DNA of 64,000 nt from JBDWFY01 sp965275915 (lineage in GTDB: Bacteria > Pseudomonadota > Alphaproteobacteria > Rhizobiales > Stappiaceae): the NCBI GenBank assembly GCA_965275915.1, contig CBDHYI010000008.1, positions 868,001 through 932,000 on the forward strand. The letters run 5' to 3'. Numbering within the stretch: position 1 is the stretch's first letter; each line of letters begins with the position of its first letter. The notes under the pieces were generated by a model. It saw nothing but the letters and a program-made list of their open reading frames with translations. It made no database searches and had not been told where the DNA came from. Positions 40,909-49,460 of the stretch are shown in pieces. The position numbers were made by a program, and so were the translations under genes.

Positions 40909-43106
40909 AATTGATTGTCGTACTTTTGAGCCTTGCCTCATTCACGTTTGCCGGCACCGCGTCGTTGGCGCTTGCAAAAGCGGAAGATGCCGGGCAGGTC
41001 GTTACGGTCGTCGACGGAAAAACACTCCGCCTGCCGCTTCTGAAGTCCGATTACGACGTCGATATCGAAGGCAATCTTGCCACTGTTCAGGTAATCCAGA
41101 CGTTTTTCAACCCGACGGATTCATCCATCAACGCCACTTATCTTTTTCCACTGAACCAGCACGCCGCTGTTTTCGGCATGCGGATGGATGTGGGCGATGA
41201 AATCATCAACGCCGTCATCAGGAAAAAGCAAGACGCCGAAGCGACCTTCGAAAAGGCCAAAGCGGAGGGAAAAGCGGCGTCGCTGCTTACGCAGCACAGG
41301 CCAAACATGTTCACACAAAATATTGCCAATCTGATGCCGGGCGAACCGGTGAAAATCACGTTGAGCTATGTCCAGAGCGTACCGTTGATTGACGATGCCT
41401 ATGAGATTGTGGTGCCGCTCGTCGTCGGCCCTCGCTACGAGGGGCAAGCCGCGCCGGTGCAGATGGCCTCAAACAACGAAGTCAAGACCCCGATGCCGCC
41501 GGAAAGGGAAACGATATCGGGCTGGACCGTCAACAAATTGCCTGCCTACCCGAACGTATTCGGCCAGGATGCGCCTGACGCAATCGAGCCCGATCGGGTT
41601 TCGATCAAACTCAACCTGCGGGCGCCAATGCCGATTTCATCGGTTTCAAGCGCGACGCATGCGCTTGCAATCGATGGCGACGAGAGCCGGAAGACAGTGT
41701 CACTTGCAAGAGGGAAAACCATCGACAACCGGGATTTTGTCTTGCGTTATGCCCTTCAGGACAGGGAGATCCGCACCGGTGCCCTCTCACATTTCGACGA
41801 GCGGGGCGGATTTGTATCCCTGCTGATTGAACCGCCTAAACGGCCCACTGAAGACACCATCACCGCACGGGAACTGGTTTTCATGATGGATACGTCCGGC
41901 TCCATGAACGGCGAACCGGTTCAGGCGAGCAAGGCGTTCATGGGTGCCGCCCTGGCGGCTCTGAGGCCGACGGATTACTTCCGCATTCTTCGTTTTTCCA
42001 ACAATGCGGAGCATTTTGCGAAACGGGCCGTTAGAGCAACACCGGAAAATATCAGGAACGGGCAGGCATTTGTCGGCCGGCTCGAAGCCAGCGGCGGTAC
42101 GGAGATGAACAGAGCGATCAACGCTGCTTTCGATACCCGCCAGCCCGATAACACGATGCGTATCGTCGTATTTTTAACCGACGGATATATCGGTGCCGAA
42201 AGCGAGGTTCTTGCATCCATTCGAAGACGGATCGGCAATGCCCGCATCTATGCTTTCGGCGTCGGAACCTCGGTCAATCGCTTTCTGCTGGATGCCATGG
42301 CATCGGAAGGGCGGGGGTATGCGCGCTATGTCGACCCGACCCAGGATGCCGTTGCGGTTGCTCAGTTGTTGGCGCGGGATCTGAAATCGCCGGTTCTGAC
42401 AGATATCTCCATCGATTGGGCAGGACTTGAGGTTGAGGGGCAGGTGCCGGAGAGAATCCCCGACCTTTTCGCCGGCAATTCCGTCCGCGTGCTTGCGCGA
42501 TACACGAAAGGTGGCGCACACACGATCCGTATCAACGGTCTGATCAACGGCAAGAAAGCGTATTTTCCCCTGACGGTGTCTTTGCCCGTTTCTTCGGAAG
42601 AAAACAAGTCGTTGACATCGCCGCTTCCGGTGATCTGGGCCCGGCATCAGATTGCTGAAAAAAACCGGGACCACATGCTCGGTCATGGTAATAAAAGCGC
42701 TATTGAGCGGCAGATCGTCCAGCTCGGACTGACTTTCAATCTTCAGTCGCGTTTCACATCCTTTGTTGCCGTGTCGGAAAAGGTCGTAAATGCCAGGCCT
42801 GACGCGGCTGTTGCCGCGGCCGTACCGTTGCCGCAGGTCGCAGGTGTAAGAAAGTCTGCCTATCCGAGCCTTAATCTGAGCGGCAGTTCGGCCCCCGAAC
42901 CGGAAAGTGTTTTCGGTTTTCTAATCGTTCTTTTTATGGGTGTTCTGCGTTTCTGGAAGAAGATCAGGTCCGGTTTGGTAGCGGTGTTTGCCCTAAGGAC
43001 CGATACAAAACGAAGCGGCGGGAGGCGCTGGTTCGGAGTTGCGATGAGCGCTGTCTGGAAACGAATGGCTGAGACCGGTGAGATCAAGTCACGGTATCGA
43101 TTCTAG
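40905..43106 (+). CDS. Exported VIT-vWA protein with PEP-type sorting signal
   Basis: 733 residues. Signal peptide KLIVVLLSLASFTFAGTASLALA. VIT domain about residues 30-170 (VQVIQTFFNPTDSSINATYLFPL, then FEKAKAEGKAASLLTQHRPNMF and NLMPGEPVKITLSYV). vWA domain about residues 325-500, MIDAS motif DTSGSMNG, Thr in GGTEM and Asp in FLTDG, so metal-dependent adhesion or protein binding. Near residues 662-690 comes PEPESVFGFLIVLFMGVLRF then WKKIR: Pro-Glu-Pro, a membrane helix and basic residues, the tripartite exosortase signal. A basic tail of about 45 residues follows, which is unusual. Its gene overlaps the exosortase gene by four bases. Probably anchored or released at the cell surface. Confidence 0.88.
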   Translation: MKLIVVLLSLASFTFAGTASLALAKAEDAGQVVTVVDGKTLRLPLLKSDYDVDIEGNLATVQVIQTFFNPTDSSINATYLFPLNQHAAVFGMRMDVGDEIINAVIRKKQDAEATFEKAKAEGKAASLLTQHRPNMFTQNIANLMPGEPVKITLSYVQSVPLIDDAYEIVVPLVVGPRYEGQAAPVQMASNNEVKTPMPPERETISGWTVNKLPAYPNVFGQDAPDAIEPDRVSIKLNLRAPMPISSVSSATHALAIDGDESRKTVSLARGKTIDNRDFVLRYALQDREIRTGALSHFDERGGFVSLLIEPPKRPTEDTITARELVFMMDTSGSMNGEPVQASKAFMGAALAALRPTDYFRILRFSNNAEHFAKRAVRATPENIRNGQAFVGRLEASGGTEMNRAINAAFDTRQPDNTMRIVVFLTDGYIGAESEVLASIRRRIGNARIYAFGVGTSVNRFLLDAMASEGRGYARYVDPTQDAVAVAQLLARDLKSPVLTDISIDWAGLEVEGQVPERIPDLFAGNSVRVLARYTKGGAHTIRINGLINGKKAYFPLTVSLPVSSEENKSLTSPLPVIWARHQIAEKNRDHMLGHGNKSAIERQIVQLGLTFNLQSRFTSFVAVSEKVVNARPDAAVAAAVPLPQVAGVRKSAYPSLNLSGSSAPEPESVFGFLIVLFMGVLRFWKKIRSGLVAVFALRTDTKRSGGRRWFGVAMSAVWKRMAETGEIKSRYRF

Positions 43107-43143
43107 TCACCGGCCGGATTGCCAGCCAGATACCAGACAGCGG

Positions 43144-43189
43144 AGAGTGGAGGGCCCATGCGCCACCGGCTGCGGGTGCTTCCACTCTC
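43144..43189. terminator. Hairpin between convergent genes
   Basis: GAGAGTGGA (43144-43152) and TCCACTCTC (43181-43189) pair perfectly around a 28-base loop that can fold further. It lies after the VIT-vWA stop codon and before the rsgA stop codon, followed by ATTTCT; a terminator for one or both. Confidence 0.6.
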
Positions 43190-43201
43190 ATTTCTATCCC
43201 C

Positions 43202-44254
43202 TCAGAACCGATCCTTCCGCTTCTGCACCTGCTTGATCATCTTGCCGAATGATCGGTTCCGGGCACGGCGTTCGGCCAGGGTTTCAGTGTTGTAGCGCTC
43301 TTCCGCTTCAAGCTTTTTCCAATGTTTCAGACGTTTCGGGTCGAGCGTGCCTGCATCAATTGCAGCCCAGATGGCACACCCCGGTTCGGTTTCGTGGCGG
43401 CAGTCGGCGAAGCGGCAGTTTGTTGCGAGGTCGACCAGATCCGAGAAGACATCTTCGATACCGGCCTGAACGTCCGTCAGTTGTAACTCCCGCATGCCGG
43501 GCGTATCGAGCAGCCAGCCGCCGGCGGGCAGGCGGTGAAATGACCGGCCGGTTGTCGTGTGCCGTCCTTTGTCGTCGTCTTCCCGAATGCCGTGCGTCCT
43601 GGCCGCGTCCCGGCCGGTCAGAGTATTGATCAGTGTGGATTTTCCGACACCGGAGGAACCGATGACAGCAACTGTCTGGCCGCGGCGGCACCATCCGGAC
43701 AGGCAGGCAGCCTGGTCCGGATCGCGTGCGTCCAGCGTTTCAACCAGCAAACCCGGCAGGAGTTTGCCCGCAGCGATCTGAAACTCCGATGCATCATCCG
43801 TCAGATCGGATTTGGTAAGCACCACAACCGGTGTGACATCCGCTTCGCGGGCAAGCACAAGATACCGTTCCAGACGTGCTGTGTTAAAATCCTGATTGCA
43901 GGACGACACGATGAAGAGCGTGTCGATATTCGCGGCAATGAGCTGCAGTTTTCGGTCCGAGCCGGGTGCGCGGCGTTTGAACAGGCTTTTGCGGTCCAGC
44001 AGCCGAAGGGGCCGATTGGTTTTGGGGTCGAGCAGCAGCCAATCGCCGACCGTCGCGGTGGCCTCCGCATCGTCCGGGTCTGCGTTAAAAGGCAAGCAGT
44101 CGGTTTCAAGCATCGGCCCGATAAGGTGCAGGCGGTTGCGGTGAACTTCGACGACACGCGCAGGGAGGGCGGTCAGGGTTTCATCGGTGGAGAGTTGCGA
44201 AGAAAAATGCGGTGTCCAGCCGAAGTCGGCCGGATCGGAAATCTGAAATGTCAT
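43202..44254 (-). CDS. rsgA: Ribosome small-subunit GTPase RsgA
   Basis: Circularly permuted GTPase that helps mature the 30S ribosomal subunit. 350 residues from ATG 44254 (GGATGAGAGATCC ahead). OB-fold N-terminus, then LTKSDLTDD (G4), GSSGVGKSTLINTLTG (P-loop), DTPGMRELQL (G3) and the zinc-binding tail NCRFADCRHETEPGC. Normal length. The start at 44287 would add 11 residues with no support. Confidence 0.95.
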   Translation of the reverse strand: MTFQISDPADFGWTPHFSSQLSTDETLTALPARVVEVHRNRLHLIGPMLETDCLPFNADPDDAEATATVGDWLLLDPKTNRPLRLLDRKSLFKRRAPGSDRKLQLIAANIDTLFIVSSCNQDFNTARLERYLVLAREADVTPVVVLTKSDLTDDASEFQIAAGKLLPGLLVETLDARDPDQAACLSGWCRRGQTVAVIGSSGVGKSTLINTLTGRDAARTHGIREDDDKGRHTTTGRSFHRLPAGGWLLDTPGMRELQLTDVQAGIEDVFSDLVDLATNCRFADCRHETEPGCAIWAAIDAGTLDPKRLKHWKKLEAEERYNTETLAERRARNRSFGKMIKQVQKRKDRF

Positions 44255-44606
44255 GGATCTCTCATCCTGATCCGCAAAAATGGCCAATGGCCACAGATGC
44301 GGCTTGAATACACAGGCTCTCAGCGGCCGCCGCCTATCGCGCGGGGCTGAGGTTTATCAGGGTCGAGAGAACAAGGTCCATGCCAGGCTGTCGGGAGCCG
44401 CTTTTTCGTGGCACCGGGCGAGAGCTGACAGTTTCATCGAAAATCAGGTGTTGGCCCTGGTGGACCCATTGAGACTGATCTAGTTCCCGACCTCTGCAGG
44501 GGTCCGAACTACAATCATAAACAACTCCTTTCCGTCTGAGGTTGCTGGCGCACTATGGCGGAGTATCTGGCATTATTCAATGAGTATTCGTCTGTAAGCC
44601 CATACC
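44255..44606. other. Intergenic region, about 350 bp
   Basis: Lies between the starts of rsgA and the end of the GNAT gene. It contains a short open frame on the plus strand (44280-44483) with no ribosome site and no recognisable sequence, so I leave it out. No hairpin or operator stands out. Confidence 0.4.
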
Positions 44607-45140
44607 CTAACCTCGCAGCGGTTTAAACATGACAGTTGTTGCGTCATAGCGATCCTCGACAGGATCTTTTGCAAATCCCGGAATAACTCCAACCCGCTGA
44701 TATCCGAGTGAAAGATAGAGTGCTTCTGCGCCCCGGCTGGCAGTGTCCAGCGTCAGCAGCGATCGTCCGATTTCGTTGGCACCATCCTCCAGTGCGTTCA
44801 TCAGTTTTCTTGCAATGCCCTGTCTTCTGAAATCAGGATGGACCAACAGTTTGGAGACTTCTGCCCGGTGTGGCTGGTTCGGCGGTGTTCCGCAGTCCAG
44901 TTGGACCGTGCCGGCAACTGTCTTGTCTCGTTTTGCGACCCAGACGGTCCGGTGACCGGTCATCAGGGGAGGGCGGACCGTTTCCGCCCAGAAGGCTCGG
45001 CTTTCCTCCAGCGGGTGCGGCAGAACAAAACTGACGCTGGCCCCGTTTCTGACACAGGCATTGAGGATTTTTGCCAGCGAAGGCACGTGTTCATCGAAGG
45101 TTTGCGGTGACAGGCGCTCTATTGTGATCGGCTGTTCCAA
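44607..45140 (-). CDS. GNAT-family N-acetyltransferase
   Basis: 177 residues. Acetyl-CoA binding segment VSKLLVHPDFRRQGIARKLMNALEDGA (R-R-Q-G-I-A), preceded by VAGTVQLDCGTPPNQPHRA and followed by LLTLDTASRGAEALYLSLGYQRVG. It is nine bases downstream of a regulator gene on the same strand, so it is very likely in its operon. Substrate unknown; the pairing with a cupin-type regulator suggests the enzyme's substrate or product is what the cupin senses. Confidence 0.9.
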   Translation of the reverse strand: MEQPITIERLSPQTFDEHVPSLAKILNACVRNGASVSFVLPHPLEESRAFWAETVRPPLMTGHRTVWVAKRDKTVAGTVQLDCGTPPNQPHRAEVSKLLVHPDFRRQGIARKLMNALEDGANEIGRSLLTLDTASRGAEALYLSLGYQRVGVIPGFAKDPVEDRYDATTVMFKPLRG

Positions 45141-45149
45141 TGGGACCTC

Positions 45150-45722
45150 TCAAACAATTGTCAGAATATAGCGGGCGGCGTGCTTTGACGGCGTCTCAAA
45201 TTCACTGGGTCCGTTGAGTTGATATCTGAGGCAGTCACCGGTCCTGAGGTCATAGGTTTTTCCGCCGACCGTCAGTTTGAGGGCACCTGAGAGCAGATAA
45301 AGATGGTGTTCAAGACCAGGTCGGGGCGCGTCGTCATAGCGTATGCGACGACCGGCCGGCAGGCTGCAGTCCAGCATCTCAGCAGCGAGTGTTCCGCCCG
45401 GAGGCGAGATTGAACGCCTCCGGAGCCCGGTTTCCGGATCTTCCCAAAGCGTTTGCGAACCGCGCGGCACAAAGGGAACGACATTCTGTTCCACCAGCAT
45501 CATCAGTCGCGACAGTGTCAGCCCGTAAGCCGAACAGAGTTTTCCCAGAATGGCCGCTGTCGGGCTGACCTCGGCATTTTCCAGCCGCGATAAGGTTGCG
45601 CGACTAATGCCGCTTCTGGCTGCCAATTCGTCCAACGACCAGTTTTGCTCTGTCCTGAGAACTTTCAGTCGCCGGGCAAGACGGGTGTCCAGATCGTTGT
45701 CGTCTGAAATCACTTTTTTCAT
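45150..45722 (-). CDS. XRE-cupin transcriptional regulator
   Basis: 190 residues from ATG 45722. HTH: LARRLKVLRTEQNWSLDELAARSGISRATLSRLENAEVSPTA (about residues 12-55), then a cupin sensor: GLEHHLYLLSGALKLTVGGKTYDLRTGDCLRYQLNGP. This class represses or activates small operons in response to a small molecule. The next gene is a GNAT enzyme with a nine-base gap. A longer start at 45830 would add 36 residues that look like non-coding sequence. Confidence 0.9.
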   Translation of the reverse strand: MKKVISDDNDLDTRLARRLKVLRTEQNWSLDELAARSGISRATLSRLENAEVSPTAAILGKLCSAYGLTLSRLMMLVEQNVVPFVPRGSQTLWEDPETGLRRRSISPPGGTLAAEMLDCSLPAGRRIRYDDAPRPGLEHHLYLLSGALKLTVGGKTYDLRTGDCLRYQLNGPSEFETPSKHAARYILTIV

Positions 45723-45901
45723 AAATGAACTAAATTCCCATTTGTGAGAATAAGTCAAGCCTCGTGATCTGACCTTCGTCCGCTCGTCGGCCTTTGAGGC
45801 GGAACTGAACCGAAACGGTTGCCGGAACAATATCCATGCACGTATGATTGCGGTGCATTCGGCAAATGCAGGTCTGAGTTGCTGAATTTTCGGAGAAGGT
45901 C

Positions 45902-46382
45902 ATGATGCGATTGATGCGTTTTTTCTGCACGTTTCCGGCGTTCTTCTTTCTCGCCTTTGCCGCACCAGCCGCCGCGCTGTCTGAAGAAGCGGTGCAGGGC
46001 TGGACCGATAAGGAGCGGGAGCGCTTTTACCACCTGCCACAGGGATCAAGGATGATGCCCTATGACTGGTTTTTAGCGCTTGAGGATGAGGCCGGCACAG
46101 GCCTGTTTTCTTCGCCGGAAAACCTTCAGACATACGGCTTCATCCCTTCTCCCTATAAAGGCGATCTCAATCCGGATGGACTTCCGGTTGGATTTGCGAT
46201 TGAAAACGTTCGCGATGGAGCTCGATCTTGAAAAACTAGGCTATGTCAGTGAAGAGGCACCGGGTCTGTTCAAGTTTGACACCGCCCTTGCCGGCAACAG
46301 CAACAAGGGACACACATACCCCAAGTCGGGGTTGACGCATGACGAGCGTATGGCTCTGATTGAGTATCTGAAGGGTTTGTGA
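45902..46382 (+). pseudogene. Broken di-heme cytochrome-type gene (large internal deletion)
   Basis: Two frames, one of them +1. Frame one (45902-46231) has a signal peptide and reads VQGWTDKERERFYHLPQGSR, MMPYDWFLALEDEAGTGLFS and NPDGLPVGF, the N-terminal part of the c-type cytochromes annotated as di-heme cytochrome c or RoxA-like. Frame two (to 46382) gives the C-terminus: APGLFKFDTALAGNSNKGHT then LTHDERMALIEYLKGL. In full-length members several hundred residues and the C..CH heme sites lie between these two ends; none is present here. So an internal deletion with a frame change occurred near 46195-46230. GGAGAAGGTC precedes the ATG. Confidence 0.65.
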
Positions 46383-46405
46383 TCCGGACAATCGGAGGAA
46401 CCGTC

Positions 46406-46873
46406 TTGTCAAAAAGCGTCAGTCGCGTCGAGCAGGCGGCGCAGGATGCAGGGGTCGAGCTGATCGTACTTACGATGCCGGACAGCACGCGCACGGCATC
46501 GGATGCGGCAAAGGCGTGCGGGTGCGACGTCGCCCAGATCATGAAGTCCCTGATATTTGAGGGTGCTGACTCCGGCACGCTGAAGCTCCTGCTTGTCAGC
46601 GGAGCCAATCAGGTGGACCTTGCTGCGGTGTCCGAACAAATAGGCGAACCGCTCGGGCGCGCCGACGCCAAACGGGTGCGCAAGGAAACGGGATTTGCCA
46701 TTGGCGGTGTCGCACCGATCGGTCATCTGGTTCCGATTGCGACCTATATCGACGCCGCACTGCTTGAACACCACGAAATCTGGGCTGCTGCCGGTGCACC
46801 GAATGCCGTTTTCAAGATTGCGCCATCGGTGCTTGTTTCCATGACCGGCGCACAAACAATCGCCGTTCAATGA
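46406..46873 (+). CDS. YbaK/EbsC-family aminoacyl-tRNA deacylase
   Basis: 155 residues from TTG 46406 with GGAGG seven bases ahead, better than GTG 46379. Trans-editing hydrolase fold: ASDAAKACGCDVAQIMKSLIFEG (K-S-L, the conserved Lys), LLLVSGANQVDLAAVSE, then DAKRVRKETGFAIGGVAPIGH (G-G-V-P-P..-H), typical of YbaK. It likely clears mischarged Cys-, Pro- or Ala-tRNA. It follows the cytochrome pseudogene on the same strand with a gap of 23 bp. Confidence 0.9.
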   Translation: MSKSVSRVEQAAQDAGVELIVLTMPDSTRTASDAAKACGCDVAQIMKSLIFEGADSGTLKLLLVSGANQVDLAAVSEQIGEPLGRADAKRVRKETGFAIGGVAPIGHLVPIATYIDAALLEHHEIWAAAGAPNAVFKIAPSVLVSMTGAQTIAVQ

Positions 46874-46902
46874 AATCGGGCCGACGAACGGTCGACGCAT
46901 GT

Positions 46903-47334
46903 TTACTTCGATGTCGTCATTTGTGTTGAAAGCAGCAGATTGGTCTCGCTTGTGTGAACGCCTTCAATACGGCGGATAGAGGCGAGGACCTGGTCCAGTT
47001 CTTCGACGGTTTCCGTTCCGATTTCCAGAATCAGATCCCATTTTCCGTTTGTTGAATGAATGGCCTGGACATTGGGCAAGCCGCGGAGCTGTCGCAGGAT
47101 GCGATCCGTTCCGCGCCCTTCAATACCGAGCATCATCAGACCGCGTATGGGACTTCTGCGAGTATCCTCCTTGAGGACGACGCTGAATCCCAGAATGACG
47201 CCCTTTTGAACCAGGCGGTCGATCCGGGCGCGAATTGTGACGCGCGAGATGCCGATTGCGGCGGATAAATCCGAGAGAGACGCCCTGGCATTTCGGCGCA
47301 GTTCGGCAATTATTTTTCTGTCGCTTTCATCCAT
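46903..47334 (-). CDS. Lrp/AsnC-family regulator
   Basis: 143 residues: N-terminal HTH DESDRKIIAELRRNARASLS then DLSAAIGISRVTIRARI, and a RAM effector domain, GLMMLGIEGRGTDRILRQLRGL and NGKWDLILEIGTE. It is divergent from arginase and ornithine cyclodeaminase. In Agrobacterium and Brucella relatives, Lrp-type regulators beside such genes respond to arginine or ornithine, so it probably activates the operon at 47471-49460. A dyad at 47374-47387 is a candidate site. Confidence 0.92.
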   Translation of the reverse strand: MDESDRKIIAELRRNARASLSDLSAAIGISRVTIRARIDRLVQKGVILGFSVVLKEDTRRSPIRGLMMLGIEGRGTDRILRQLRGLPNVQAIHSTNGKWDLILEIGTETVEELDQVLASIRRIEGVHTSETNLLLSTQMTTSK

Positions 47335-47373
47335 ATTGGATAGTTTTACTTTCGTTTCGAAGTTATCTTGTTC

Positions 47374-47387
47374 ACTTTGTCCAAAGT
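47374..47387. promoter_or_regulatory. Candidate Lrp-type operator
   Basis: ACTTTG-TC-CAAAGT is a perfect dyad between the divergent Lrp and arginase starts, about 85 bases before the arginase ATG. Such short palindromes are known as sites for Lrp-type regulators. Confidence 0.4.
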
Positions 47388-47470
47388 TGAGACTTTTTGC
47401 ATATCATTATGAATGGTATTCTTGCCAGATAATTCATGCCCAAGATTATTGATGCATTGCGAGAAAGTTT

Positions 47471-48400
47471 ATGAGTCTTAAAAATTGCGTACTGGTCGGG
47501 GTTCCGATTGACAGCGGCAAAAAGCGGCAGGGTTGTCTGATGGGTCCCGACGCCTTCCGTACGGCCGGTATGAAACGGACCCTTGAACAACTGGGTCACA
47601 CGGTCGTGGACTGGGGCAACGTTGTACCCGCGCAGCCGCGGCCTGTGAGCTGTTCCAACGGAGCGGTTCATTCGCTTGAGGAAACCGTTTCCTGGTCCGA
47701 TGCACTGAGGTTGGTGGCGGAACGGGCGGCCGGAACCGGTTTTCCGATTTTTCTCGGTGGTGATCACGCGCTTTCGATCGGGTCCGTTGCCGGCATCGCC
47801 TCTCATGCATTGTCTCAAAACAGGCCGTTGTTCGTTCTGTGGCTGGATGCCCACACCGATTTGCATACACTCACCACGACAAAAAGCGGAAACCTGCACG
47901 GGACTTCGCTGGGTTACATTTCCGGTCTGGACGGATTTGATGTGTTTGGACCGATGCCTGCGCCCGTTCCGGCCGAAAATATCTGTTTGATCGGTTTGCG
48001 CTCGGTCGACGGTCCGGAAAAAGAAAGGCTTACCTGCAGCAACATTCTTGCCATCGACATGAGAACCATTGATGAGGGTGGTGTCGTCGCGCCGCTTTCG
48101 GCCTTTCTTGACCGGGTGGCGGAGATGAACGGTCTGTTGCATGTCTCTTTTGATGTCGATTTTCTCGATCCTTCCATTGCACCGGCGGTTGGAACGTCCG
48201 TGCCCGGCGGGGTTTCCTTTCGCGAGGCACACTTGGTGATGGAAATGCTGCATGAGTCGGGCCTCGTCGCATCGCTGGACCTTGTTGAACTGAACCCGTT
48301 TCTTGATGAACGCGGTCGAACCGCGTCCGTCATGCTCGATCTGACGGCCTCCCTGTTCGGACGTCGGATTTTTGATCGTCACACACCAACCTTCTTATGA
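47471..48400 (+). CDS. Arginase
   Basis: Hydrolyses L-arginine to ornithine and urea. 309 residues of the ureohydrolase fold with the two-manganese site: FLGGDHALSIG (H), LWLDAHTDLHT (D-A-H-T-D), and SFDVDFLDPSIAPAVGT (D-V-D), followed by LVELNP. Highly typical of arginases rather than agmatinases, given the conserved C-terminal LVELNPFLDERGRTA. It is paired with ornithine cyclodeaminase, which supports ornithine as the product. Confidence 0.93.
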   Translation: MSLKNCVLVGVPIDSGKKRQGCLMGPDAFRTAGMKRTLEQLGHTVVDWGNVVPAQPRPVSCSNGAVHSLEETVSWSDALRLVAERAAGTGFPIFLGGDHALSIGSVAGIASHALSQNRPLFVLWLDAHTDLHTLTTTKSGNLHGTSLGYISGLDGFDVFGPMPAPVPAENICLIGLRSVDGPEKERLTCSNILAIDMRTIDEGGVVAPLSAFLDRVAEMNGLLHVSFDVDFLDPSIAPAVGTSVPGGVSFREAHLVMEMLHESGLVASLDLVELNPFLDERGRTASVMLDLTASLFGRRIFDRHTPTFL

Positions 48401-48410
48401 GAAACCCGAA

Positions 48411-49460
48411 ATGACCGCGCCCGCCCCGTCGCCCATCGCCTTCGTTCCTTTCGTCAGTGTCGACAATATGATGAAGCTTGTGTTGGAAATCGGCATTGAG
48501 ACAATGCTCAAGGAACTGGCCGCTTACATCGAGGATGATTTCCGGCGCTGGGAACTGTTCGACAAAACGCCGCGGGTGGCGTCGCACTCTCCGGAGGGAG
48601 TCATTGAATTGATGCCGACCTCTGATGGTGAGGTCTACGGCTTCAAATATGTGAATGGTCATCCCAACAATATGAAGGAGGGGCTGCAGACCGTGACAGC
48701 CTTCGGCCTGCTTGCGGATGTCTCCTCCGGATATCCTGTTCTTCTTTCGGAAATGACGGTATTGACCGCTCTTCGCACCGCTGCGACCTCAGGCATGGTG
48801 GCCCACTATCTTGCGCCGGAAAACTCCAAAACGCTGACGCTGATCGGTAACGGTGCGCAGTCTGAGTTCCAGGCGCTGGCCATGAAAGCGATCTGCGGCA
48901 TTGAGAACATACGCCTTTATGATATCGATCCGGCCGCAACGGAAAAAACGATGCGCAATCTCGCTGGAACCGGCCTTAATCTGACTGCGTGCACGGCGCC
49001 GGAGGAAGCCATAGAAGGCGCGCAGATCGTCACCACCTGCACGGCGGATAAGAAATTCGCGACGATCCTGACGGATAACATGGTCGGATCGGGCATTCAC
49101 ATCAATGCCATCGGTGGCGATTGTCCGGGAAAGACCGAACTGCACCGGGATATTCTGCTCAGATCCGACATTTTCGCCGAATTTCTGCCTCAGACCCGAA
49201 TCGAGGGTGAGATCCAGCAGATGCCGGACGACTTTGCGGCGACCGAGATGTGGGAGGTCATTACCGGTGCCGCGCCCGGACGGGTCAGCGAACGCCAGAT
49301 CACGCTGTTTGACGGCGTCGGATTTGCCATCGAGGACTTCTCGGCCCTTCGCTACGTTCACGACAAGCTGAAAAATTCCGACCATTGCGAACAGCTTGAT
49401 ATGATCGCCGATCCGGACGATCCGCGCGATCTTTACGGCATGGTCAAGCGGGCGGGCTGA
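48411..49460 (+). CDS. Ornithine cyclodeaminase
   Basis: Converts L-ornithine to L-proline with release of ammonia. 349 residues from ATG 48411. NAD-binding fold in LTLIGNGAQSEFQALAMKAI (G-x-G-x-x-x), then IVTTCTADK, INAIGGDCPGKTELHRDILLR and TLFDGVGFAIEDFSALR. The active-site Asp follows this motif in the family. It lies 10 bases downstream of arginase, together forming the arginine to proline route. Confidence 0.92.
   Translation: MTAPAPSPIAFVPFVSVDNMMKLVLEIGIETMLKELAAYIEDDFRRWELFDKTPRVASHSPEGVIELMPTSDGEVYGFKYVNGHPNNMKEGLQTVTAFGLLADVSSGYPVLLSEMTVLTALRTAATSGMVAHYLAPENSKTLTLIGNGAQSEFQALAMKAICGIENIRLYDIDPAATEKTMRNLAGTGLNLTACTAPEEAIEGAQIVTTCTADKKFATILTDNMVGSGIHINAIGGDCPGKTELHRDILLRSDIFAEFLPQTRIEGEIQQMPDDFAATEMWEVITGAAPGRVSERQITLFDGVGFAIEDFSALRYVHDKLKNSDHCEQLDMIADPDDPRDLYGMVKRAG

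Noticed and set aside
44280..44483. Short plus-strand frame near rsgA
   Set aside because: No RBS and no recognisable product; start of rsgA lies opposite.
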